Notes under the pieces: generated by a model
What the model was told of the DNA's origin: nothing
Database searches by the model: none
What the model saw: the letters and a program-made list of their open reading frames with translations, nothing else
Made by a program: the position numbers and the translations under genes
Shown here: piece by piece, positions 57,236 to 64,000 of the stretch
Position numbering within the stretch: position 1 is the first letter of the stretch
Layout of the letters: each line of letters opens with the position of its first letter
NCBI GenBank assembly: GCA_002919305.1
Contig: PKFB01000021.1
Location: forward strand, 336,328-400,327
DNA length: 64,000 nucleotides
From: Actinomycetales bacterium
GTDB lineage: Bacteria; Actinomycetota; Actinomycetes; Mycobacteriales; Micromonosporaceae
Reading direction: 5' to 3'

Positions 57236-57799
57236 CAGATTCCTCCTGCGAGAGCTGAGTGTGTGCGCTGGTTCAGCGATTCAGCTGTGTCGTTGAGTAG
57301 GGCTACCGGTCTGGTTATCCACGGATCTTGAAGGGCCGACTATTTCTTTTTGATCCCTTTAGATGTAAAACTCATCGTCATAGTAGGGGCTGTGGAAACT
57401 GTGGAAAACTGACGTTTTCGCAGCTCAGGACGGATATAGCGGTGTGGATTGTCTGTGTACTGCGGGCCGATCACCTGGGGAGGGCGAACCGATCGATGTG
57501 GACGGTAATTCCGCCTCCACACCCGTCCACAGCGGTATCCCCAACCTATACACAGGGTTATCCACAGAGGTTGTGGATAGCTGCGACCCCCGCGACACGC
57601 CCCGTCCACAGCACTATCCACATGGTTATCCACAGGGTTATGCACAAGTTGTGGATGTTGGGGACGCGGGAGCGGCACATGAAGAGTGGAGGCGGGCACG
57701 GCTGTACCTTCCGGCTGGACGGCTTAGGTGCCGTCGCGATCGTGTCGAGCAACAGATAAGAAACCGCGTAAATGTCCTATATTTCGGAAACGCGGATTT
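57236..57799. other. oriC: Chromosomal origin oriC
   Basis: The 564-bp dnaA-dnaN spacer is the replication origin. DnaA-box-like sites are seen at 57315-57323 (TTATCCACG), 57558-57566 (TTATCCACA), 57572-57580 (TGTGGATAG reverse), 57614-57622 (CTATCCACA), 57626-57634 (TTATCCACA), 57638-57646 (TTATGCACA) and 57649-57657 (TTGTGGATG). Weaker ones lie at 57391, 57400 and 57443. Two AT-rich stretches, 57335-57385 and 57755-57800, are candidate unwinding elements. The densest box group is at 57558-57657. Strand opening side not determined. Confidence 0.92.
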
Positions 57800-59503
57800 T
57801 TACGGGCTCGATGCTTGTTGTTTGATGCGGTTGGTGAGTTCGGCGATTTGGTTATAGAGGCTGCGCCGTTCGGCCATCTGCTGCCGGATCTTGCGGTCGG
57901 CGTGCATGACGGTGGTGTGGTCGCGTCCGCCGAACGCCTGACCGATCCGGGGCAGGGAGAGGTCGGTCAGCTCCCGACAGAGATACATCGCCACCTGCCG
58001 GGCGTTGACCAGTAGCCGGGATCGCGAGTTCCCCCGCAGATCCTCCACACCCACCCCGAAGTATTCGGCGGTGGCCGCCATGATCTGTTCGACGCCGATC
58101 TCGGGACCGGCCCCATCCGGGATGAAGTCGCGCAGCACCTCCTCGGCGAGCGCGAGGTCGACCGGGGCCCGGTTGAGGCTGGCGAAGGCGGTGACTCTGA
58201 TCAGTGCGCCTTCCAGTTCCCGGATCGAGTTGGAGATCCGGCTGGCGATGAACTCCAGGACGTCCGGTGGCGCGTACAGCCGCTCCTGGGCCGCCTTCTT
58301 CTGCAGGATCGCGATCCGGGTCTCCAGGTCCGGGGGCTGGATGTCCGCGAGCAAGCCCCACTCGAAGCGGGTACGCAGCCGATCCTCCAGTGTCGCCAGC
58401 TGCTTGGGGGACCGGTCAGAGGTGATGACGATCTGCTTGTTGGCGTTGTGCAGAGTGTTGAAAGTGTGGAAAAACTCCTCCTGTGTCCGCTCCCGGTTCT
58501 CAAGGAACTGAATGTCGTCAATAAGCAGAATGTCGACATCCCGGTAGCGGCGCTGGAACGCCTGGGTCTTGTCGTCCCGCAGTGAGTTGATGAAGTCGTT
58601 GGTGAATTCCTCGGTCGACACGTACCGCACCGACCGGGCGTTGCCCAGGCTCTGCGAGTAGTGGCCGATCGCGTGCAGCAGGTGCGTCTTCCCCAGCCCG
58701 GAGTCTCCGTAGATAAACAGTGGGTTGTACGCCTTGGCCGGGGACTCCGAGACCGCCACGGCGGCCGCGTGCGCAAATCGGTTACTGGATCCGATAACGA
58801 ACGTTTCAAAGGTGTATTTCGGATTAAGTCGGTTAGAGCCTTCGGTGCCGCGGGTACGCCCGGCGAGGTCGACAACATCGGCCAACGCCCCGAGGCGGGA
58901 CAACGGCGGATCGTTGGCCGTACTGGGCGGGAGGATGGGGTCAGACGGAGGTTCGAGGCCGGGAAGAATGCCCTGCCCTTGACGGGGTTCCGTCGGATAC
59001 CGAGGAGCGTCGGATTCTCCCCGCCGGGAAGTGTCTACACCGGGCAGGTTCGGAGGCAGATCCCACTTCGGTGGATTGCCCGGTACAGAGGCTTGGCCGA
59101 TATGCGGCCTACGGTAAGAAGCGGCGGACTCGTCCGAGGAGTGGCTGATCTGAGGCTGGGGATAGGGCTTCTGGTCATGCATCCCCAGGGCCGTGCCGGT
59201 GGGGGTCACGGGCGCTGCCCGCTCCGTATCCGGCTTGTCCTCGATCGCGCGGACGGTGACTGCCACCTCGATCGGTCGCCCCAGCCTGCGCGACAGCGCC
59301 TCGGTGATCGCAGGACGCAGTCGGGATTCGATGACTTCACGGGCGAACTGGTTCGGGGCGGCCACGATCGCGGTGTCCTCGACTAGCGCGATGGGGCGTG
59401 TCAACCGCAGCCAGGCCCGCTGCTGCGGCGACAGGCTCTCATCGGCCAGCTCCTCGGTCGCCGCTGCCCAGATCGTCGCCAGGCCGATCGTTTCGTCGGT
59501 CAC
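57800..59503 (-). CDS. dnaA: Chromosomal replication initiator DnaA
   Basis: A 567-residue DnaA from GTG 59503, where homology to other actinobacterial DnaA starts ([18 protein letters not shown]). An upstream GTG at 59593 would add 30 Ala/Gly/Ser-rich residues. Domain I is residues 1-80 and domain II is a long Pro/Arg-rich linker to about 230. The AAA+ domain follows with Walker [18 protein letters not shown], Walker [16 protein letters not shown] and a sensor-1 region. The C-terminal DNA-binding domain IV ends with the signature [15 protein letters not shown]. It initiates replication by binding the boxes in oriC. Confidence 0.96.
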   Translation of the reverse strand: MTDETIGLATIWAAATEELADESLSPQQRAWLRLTRPIALVEDTAIVAAPNQFAREVIESRLRPAITEALSRRLGRPIEVAVTVRAIEDKPDTERAAPVTPTGTALGMHDQKPYPQPQISHSSDESAASYRRPHIGQASVPGNPPKWDLPPNLPGVDTSRRGESDAPRYPTEPRQGQGILPGLEPPSDPILPPSTANDPPLSRLGALADVVDLAGRTRGTEGSNRLNPKYTFETFVIGSSNRFAHAAAVAVSESPAKAYNPLFIYGDSGLGKTHLLHAIGHYSQSLGNARSVRYVSTEEFTNDFINSLRDDKTQAFQRRYRDVDILLIDDIQFLENRERTQEEFFHTFNTLHNANKQIVITSDRSPKQLATLEDRLRTRFEWGLLADIQPPDLETRIAILQKKAAQERLYAPPDVLEFIASRISNSIRELEGALIRVTAFASLNRAPVDLALAEEVLRDFIPDGAGPEIGVEQIMAATAEYFGVGVEDLRGNSRSRLLVNARQVAMYLCRELTDLSLPRIGQAFGGRDHTTVMHADRKIRQQMAERRSLYNQIAELTNRIKQQASSP

Positions 59504-59606
59504 TGCCGCGCCACCCCCTCCGCTGACTCCACGTGCTCCACCGACGGCTGATGCGCTGGGCGGCGCGCTCGGCGGGAGATGCTCGTCAAGCACCGAACCC
59601 TAGTCG

Positions 59607-59839
59607 TTGTCCACAGGTTGTCCACAGGCCATACCGGCCCACTGTGGGCTTGTGTGACCGCGGGGGGAACCCTATGGACTTTCGCGCGTCTGCCCGATTT
59701 GTATGGAAATGTAATTAAAGATGCTGTGTTACATTTCTGCCAACGGCGCCGATTGGGACAAATCTCCCAGTGGGGTAAGGGTAGCGAGGCCACGCGCCAC
59801 CACATCTCGGCGGTCCTCAGTGGAGGGGGGTTATCCACA
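59607..59839. promoter_or_regulatory. dnaA promoter region with DnaA boxes and an inverted repeat
   Basis: TTGTCCACA at 59607-59615 and 59618-59626 and TTATCCACA at 59831-59839 flank the AT-rich dnaA promoter area, as expected for autoregulation. Between them a 9-bp perfect inverted repeat, GAAATGTAA (59706-59714) and TTACATTTC (59729-59737), could be the operator of another regulator. The remaining spacer up to rpmH (60092) shows no gene. Confidence 0.6.
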
Positions 59840-60091
59840 GGTACGCAGCATCATAGAGGCTGAACGGCGTTCAATGCTGACCGCGGTTTTGAACACACCA
59901 CGGCAGGGGCGTACCGTGGACAGGTCATGCCTCTACCCTTGCTAGGCTGGGTTCGGCATGTGCTGGGAACCTTCCGGCGTTACAGCGGTCAGGTTCCCGC
60001 CCGTCTCTATGGGTTTCCCCGATGAGTGGGCGCCGTAGGGGACGGGTCGACATAGAAAATCTGTCGAAGAGATCGATCTGGAGAACCTGAC

Positions 60092-60229
60092 GTGAGCAAG
60101 CGCACCTACCAGCCGAACAACCGCCGCCGCGCGAAGACCCACGGCTTCCGGCTGCGCATGCGCACGCGTGCTGGCCGTGCCATCCTGGCGGCGCGTCGCC
60201 GTAAGGGACGCGCGCGCCTGACGGTCTGA
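60092..60229 (+). CDS. rpmH: 50S ribosomal protein L34
   Basis: A 45-residue protein, [19 protein letters not shown] then [19 protein letters not shown], the canonical L34. Start GTG 60092, with GGAGAACCTGAC giving its ribosome site. Divergent from dnaA, leading into rnpA as usual. Confidence 0.98.
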   Translation: MSKRTYQPNNRRRAKTHGFRLRMRTRAGRAILAARRRKGRARLTV

Positions 60230-60246
60230 GGGCGCCGGGTCGCCTC

Positions 60247-61221
60247 GTGCTCCCCGCGGCCGCGAGAATGCGGCGCCGCGCAGAATACACCGCGGCGATC
60301 CGGCGAGGACGGCGCGCATTCGGAACCGGTGCCATCGTGATCCACCTTCTGACCCCTGCGGCGGAGGGGTCAGCGCTGTCCTCAACCTCGCAGACACCTC
60401 CACCGAGTCAGGTGGGGTTCATCGTGTCTCGGGCCGTCGGGTCAGCCGTCGTTCGTAACCGGGTTCGCCGCAGGCTGCGGCACCTCATGCGGGAACGGCT
60501 TGCCCTGTTGCCGCCAGGTTCCCTGCTGGTGGTCAGGGCACTGCCCGACGCGGCTAAGCGGAGTTACGCCGAACTCGGCGCGGAGCTGGACACTGCCCTG
60601 GAACGGGCACGACGTCCCCGACGCTCCCAGGAACGGGCGCGCCACGCCACAAGTGGGGAAGCCTCTGGGACGCAGCGTCCAGACCGGGAAACCACGAACC
60701 GGACGCAACGCCTGGACAAGGACGCGGGTAATGCGTCGGCCTCACCGCGGCGGTCTGAAGAGCGATCCGGAGCATCCTCTAGAGAATCCGGAGAAAACGC
60801 CGCTGATCACCCCGATCAACCCCACCACCGGGTTGCACCTGTGGCCGACGCCATGGCATCACAGGCGTTAACCGACCACCAGACGGACGGGGAGCGTGCC
60901 GGGCGCGTACCCGTCCCCGATCAACCACCTGCTGACCAGGGCGTGTCGCGGCCGCCCGGGCTCATGGCTCGTCTACTCGCGCTTCCCATCGTCGCGTACC
61001 GTCGATGGGTGAGTCCGGCTCTGCCGGCTCGTTGTCGATTCCATCCAACGTGCAGCGCGTACGCGTTGCGGGCCCTGGCCACCCATGGCGCTCTGCGCGG
61101 GACCGTCCTAGCGGTCCGTCGGGTACTGCGCTGCCATCCGTTCCACCCTGGCGGATACGACCCGGTGCCACCCCCACCGATCCGACACCGCCGTGCCGAC
61201 GTCACCGGAGCCGCGACGTGA
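60247..61221 (+). CDS. RnpA-YidD fusion: RNase P protein joined in frame to membrane-insertion efficiency factor
   Basis: A single 324-residue frame from GTG 60247. Residues 1-120 are Rnp[21 protein letters not shown] at the start and the RNR motif [16 protein letters not shown] at 70-85. Residues 121-238 are a hydrophilic low-complexity linker rich in Arg, Ser, Glu, Gln and His. Residues 239-310 are Yid[21 protein letters not shown] and [19 protein letters not shown], then [14 protein letters not shown]. No stop lies between them. An in-frame ATG (60964, residue 240) could start YidD alone but has no clear ribosome site. The stop overlaps the yidC GTG (GTGA). RnpA cuts tRNA 5' leaders; YidD aids YidC-dependent insertion. 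Confidence 0.88.
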   Translation: MLPAAARMRRRAEYTAAIRRGRRAFGTGAIVIHLLTPAAEGSALSSTSQTPPPSQVGFIVSRAVGSAVVRNRVRRRLRHLMRERLALLPPGSLLVVRALPDAAKRSYAELGAELDTALERARRPRRSQERARHATSGEASGTQRPDRETTNRTQRLDKDAGNASASPRRSEERSGASSRESGENAADHPDQPHHRVAPVADAMASQALTDHQTDGERAGRVPVPDQPPADQGVSRPPGLMARLLALPIVAYRRWVSPALPARCRFHPTCSAYALRALATHGALRGTVLAVRRVLRCHPFHPGGYDPVPPPPIRHRRADVTGAAT

Positions 61222-62276
61222 GTTTCGACTGGATGTACTACGCCATCTCGTGGGTTTTGCTGCGATGGCATGACCTCTGGAGCGCCATCGTCCCCGAGGA
61301 GCCGGTGCTGGGCACCAGCTGGCAGTGGGTACTGTCGATCATCTTCCTGGTCATCACGCTGCGGGTCGTTCTGTTCCCGCTGTTCGTTAAGCAGATCAAG
61401 TCCCAGCGCGCCATGCAGGCCCTGCAGCCGAAGGTGAAGGAGCTGCAGGCCAAGTACAAGAACGACCGTGAGACCCTGCAGCGGGAGCTGGTCGAGCTCT
61501 ACCGGCGGGAGAAGGCCAATCCGTTGATGGGTTGCCTTCCGCTCCTGATTCAGGCGCCGGTCTTCTTCGCGCTTTTCCATGTGCTCCGCCGGCTCGACCC
61601 CGATAAGGGAGAACGGGCCCAGACGTTGTACGGCTGGACGGCCGACCAGTTCCTGAGCGCCTCCAACAGCCTGCTGTTCAACGCACCGCTGTCAAGGGGC
61701 TTCGGCGCCACCTCCGCGGATTTGGCCGGATTCAACGTCAGCACGACGACCGTACGGATCGTCGCCGGCGTTCTCATCATCGCCATGGCCGTCACTACCC
61801 ACCTGACCGCGCGTCAGATGGTGCGCAGGACCGGGTGGGCCGAGGACCCCACGCAGCTGCTGCTACAGCGACTGATGGTCTACGGCTTCCCGGCCGGTCT
61901 GCTGATCTCTGGGGCTTTCTTCCCGATCGGTGTGGTCCTGTACTGGGTGATCAACAACCTGTTCTCTCTCGGGCAGCAGCAGTGGGTGCTTCGGGCGTAC
62001 CCGCCGCCGAACGCCAAGCCCAACGCCAAGGGGCAGGTCACCAAGGAGGCGCCCAAGGTCGCACCTCCCAGGCCAGGCGCCAAGCCGGTGAAGAACAAGA
62101 AGAAGGGCGCTCAGGTTACCCAGCCGGTGGCCAAGAGCGGGACGGCCGTGGCCGAGCAGAACGGAAAGGGTGACAAGGCGCCGGCCGCGACCTCGACGGC
62201 TTCAACGGCTCCCCGGCCCGGGGTTAAGCCTGCGAACTCACGCAAGAGCCGGTCTAAGCGCAAGGCCTCCCGGTGA
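61218..62276 (+). CDS. yidC: Membrane protein insertase YidC
   Basis: A 352-residue Oxa1/YidC insertase. GTG 61218 overlaps the stop of the upstream frame by 4 nt, so it is translationally coupled. Membrane segments include [21 protein letters not shown] (conserved Arg), [36 protein letters not shown] and the last pair near [24 protein letters not shown] Lys/Pro-rich C-terminal tail of about 90 residues, common in actinobacterial YidC, may contact ribosomes. It inserts or folds small inner-membrane proteins. Confidence 0.96.
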   Translation: MSFDWMYYAISWVLLRWHDLWSAIVPEEPVLGTSWQWVLSIIFLVITLRVVLFPLFVKQIKSQRAMQALQPKVKELQAKYKNDRETLQRELVELYRREKANPLMGCLPLLIQAPVFFALFHVLRRLDPDKGERAQTLYGWTADQFLSASNSLLFNAPLSRGFGATSADLAGFNVSTTTVRIVAGVLIIAMAVTTHLTARQMVRRTGWAEDPTQLLLQRLMVYGFPAGLLISGAFFPIGVVLYWVINNLFSLGQQQWVLRAYPPPNAKPNAKGQVTKEAPKVAPPRPGAKPVKNKKKGAQVTQPVAKSGTAVAEQNGKGDKAPAATSTASTAPRPGVKPANSRKSRSKRKASR

Positions 62277-62377
62277 GTATCGTCATGCCCGCTCTTCGCC
62301 GTAGTTTCATGTGATGCTCACTTCATGTGATATTCACCGATGGCGCCGTTGAGGTGCCCGGATAATGGAGTACCGCG

Positions 62378-62932
62378 ATGACCGATACCAGCGTCCCCGA
62401 GGCGGCCACGGCCAACCGCTCTCCCAACGCCTCCTCGGGTGCCAAGAGTGCCAAGGAAGAGCGCCCGGTGCCGGACACCGCCCTGTTGGTGCGTGAGGGA
62501 GACCTGGCCGCCGACTATCTGGAAGGCCTGCTCGACATCCTCGATGTCGACGGTGACATCGACATGGACGTGCAGAACGGCCGGTCGGTGGTCGCGATCA
62601 CCGGGTCTTTGCAGATGCTCATTGGTGCTCGGGGCGCGACCTTGGAAGCGCTCCAGGAGCTCACCCGGCTGGCGGTCTACCGCTCGACGGGCGTACCCAG
62701 CCGTCTGATGCTCGATGTCGGTGGCTACCGCGAGAACCGCCGGCGGGAGCTGGGCGCGCTCGCCAAGAACGCGGCCGAGCAGGTACGCAAGTATGGGGAG
62801 CCGGTCCGTCTGGAGCCGATGACGGCTTTCGAGCGCAAGTGTGTGCATGACGTGATCAACGCGCTGCCCGGGGTGGAGAGTGAGTCTGAGGGCGTCGAAC
62901 CCAACCGGCGTGTCGTCATCCGACCGGTGTGA
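62378..62932 (+). CDS. KhpB/Jag RNA-binding protein (KH-R3H)
   Basis: A 184-residue protein. A disordered Ala/Ser/Lys N-tail precedes a KH domain (DIDMDVQNGRSVVAITGSLQMLIGARGATLEALQEL, with an LIGARG loop). An R3H domain follows (DVGGYRENRRRELGALAKNAAEQV and the closing EPMTAFERKCVHDVI). The Jag_N domain of longer homologues is absent. ATG 62378 behind GGAG. Between yidC and rsmG as usual; it may regulate envelope mRNAs. Confidence 0.93.
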   Translation: MTDTSVPEAATANRSPNASSGAKSAKEERPVPDTALLVREGDLAADYLEGLLDILDVDGDIDMDVQNGRSVVAITGSLQMLIGARGATLEALQELTRLAVYRSTGVPSRLMLDVGGYRENRRRELGALAKNAAEQVRKYGEPVRLEPMTAFERKCVHDVINALPGVESESEGVEPNRRVVIRPV

Positions 62933-62963
62933 TGCCCCAGGTACGTCGGACGGGCCGTCGGTG

Positions 62964-63761
62964 ATGACTCCCCCTGAGGAGTTGTCCCAGACGGCCCGCG
63001 CCATCTTTGGGGACCGACTTGAACTGGCCATCCGGTACGCGGAGATCCTCGCCACGGATGGGGTGGAGCGCGGACTGATCGGCCCTCGCGAGGTCCCCCG
63101 GATCTGGGAACGCCATCTGTTCAACTGCGCCGTGGTCAGCGAGCTGCTGCCCGAGGGGGCCCGGGTGATCGACGTCGGGTCCGGCGCGGGTCTGCCGGGG
63201 ATCGCGTTGGCTTTGGCCCGGCCTGACGTGACGGTCCTGCTGGTGGAGTCACTGGCCAGGCGGGTGCAGTTCCTGACCGAGGTCATCGAGCGTCTCCAGC
63301 TGCCGCGAGTGGAGGTGCTGCGGGCCCGCGCTGAGGAGTGCGTGGGGAAGGTGCCGCCGGCGGAGGTGGTTACCGCTCGGGCGGTCGCGCCGCTGGACCG
63401 GCTCACGCGCTGGTGCCTACCGTTGACCGCCCCGGGCGGGCGCTTGCTGGCCTTGAAAGGGGAATCCGCGGCAGAGGAAGTGGCCGAGCATCGCGAGGCG
63501 ATCCGGCGGCACGGTGGGGGCGAGCCGGAGATCGTGCGGTGCGGAGTCGGGGCCGTGGAGCCACCCACCACCGTGGTGATCGTGCCGCTCTCGGCTGAGA
63601 CCCGGCAGACGGCGCCTGTGAAGCGCCCGCAGGCTAAAACGGAGACCGGGCGCGGCGGACGGGGGACGCGGACGACGCGACAGAAGACACAGAAGACGCA
63701 GCAGAAGCGGAGCTCGCGGTCGCTACCGGGCGGACGGGCCCGGCGCGGGCGGCACGGATAA
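62964..63761 (+). CDS. rsmG: 16S rRNA (guanine-N7)-methyltransferase RsmG
   Basis: A 265-residue SAM-dependent methyltransferase (GidB) methylating 16S rRNA G527. The SAM motif VIDVGSGAGLPGIALALA and the conserved PREVPRIWERHLFNC, VTARAVAPLDRL and LALKGESAAEE are present. ATG 62964 (or GTG 62961) is preferred; an upstream frame start overlaps khpB. The C-terminal 60 residues form a basic Gln/Lys/Thr/Arg-rich tail (TRQKTQKTQQKRSSRSLPGG). The last 240 bp of the window show no gene. Confidence 0.94.
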   Translation: MTPPEELSQTARAIFGDRLELAIRYAEILATDGVERGLIGPREVPRIWERHLFNCAVVSELLPEGARVIDVGSGAGLPGIALALARPDVTVLLVESLARRVQFLTEVIERLQLPRVEVLRARAEECVGKVPPAEVVTARAVAPLDRLTRWCLPLTAPGGRLLALKGESAAEEVAEHREAIRRHGGGEPEIVRCGVGAVEPPTTVVIVPLSAETRQTAPVKRPQAKTETGRGGRGTRTTRQKTQKTQQKRSSRSLPGGRARRGRHG

Positions 63762-64000
63762 CGGTCAGCGGCGTCCGCTCACGAGCGGCTGCTGGAGCAG
63801 GACGCCGCCCTGGAGAACCTCGCACCGTCATAGTGCGGGTTTCCCTCAGGACCCCAAGGGAAGCAGAAGGTCGGGAGCGGGCAGGCAGGCGGAGAACAGG
63901 CGTCTCCGTCAGAGAGCGGCCATCTGCCGCCCGCCAGGCAGCCGACCGGTTCTCGGCAATTACGCGGCCGCCTGTCGAGCGAGGAGCGAACGGCGGGGGG

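Noticed and set aside
62300..62345. parS-like TTTCATGTGAT repeats between yidC and khpB
   Set aside because: Two TTCATGTGAT copies occur but lack the full GTTTCACGTGAAAC palindrome; not called as parS.

Overview
The window looks like the chromosome of a high-GC, mycelial actinomycete, probably in or near the Streptosporangiales (Thermobifida/Nocardiopsis-like). The reasons are the GC-rich coding with strong third-position bias, chaplin-type surface proteins, an AA10 cellulose-active LPMO, a CBM2 module, and the actinobacterial origin layout (dnaA - oriC - dnaN - gnd - recF - dciA - gyrB - gyrA). The order-level placement is an inference; nothing in the sequence fixes genus or species.

Left arm (1-12.7 kb): a CorA transporter cut by the window edge, a serine hydrolase, a GlxA-like regulator divergent from a cupin, the glyoxylate-shunt operon aceA-aceB divergent from a RamB-like regulator, a PEBP protein, a large GT-C-like membrane protein, and a glyoxalase with an AraC regulator. 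At 12.7-13.5 kb lies a decayed DUF433-type antitoxin with a toxin fragment.

Middle (13.6-26.8 kb): genes resembling a leucine / branched-chain acyl-CoA catabolic operon occur as two same-strand halves: acyl-CoA dehydrogenase and carboxylase beta (13.6-16.4 kb), and HMG-CoA lyase, biotin carboxylase and TetR (23.5-26.8 kb). Between them sit about 7 kb of envelope genes: two LppU-like paralogues (one frameshifted), a C45-family acyltransferase, two multi-domain chaplin-like proteins and a C-terminally anchored surface protein.

26.9-31.6 kb holds a translationally coupled pair, an HSP90-family ATPase and a 963-residue TPR protein. It is followed by an NCS1 permease, a VanZ protein, an HxlR regulator, a GH1 beta-glucosidase, a GDSL hydrolase and a FrnE-like oxidoreductase. 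A compact cluster of five DnaA-box-like sites lies at 38.2 kb. 41.7-44.2 kb carries secreted biomass functions: a PQQ-type sugar dehydrogenase fused to CBM2, and an AA10 LPMO. A two-repeat CRISPR relic is at 46.6 kb.

Right arm (47-64 kb): the replication-origin core. On the minus strand, in transcription order: dnaA, oriC, dnaN, gnd, recF, dciA, gyrB, gyrA, DUF3566, tRNA-Ile, a 42-codon DLW-39 gene and tRNA-Ala. On the plus strand: rpmH, a single reading frame joining rnpA and yidD, yidC, khpB/jag and rsmG. DnaA-box-like sites occur in oriC, upstream of dnaA, directly in front of gyrA, and in the remote 38.2-kb cluster, so initiator binding may be spread over about 20 kb.
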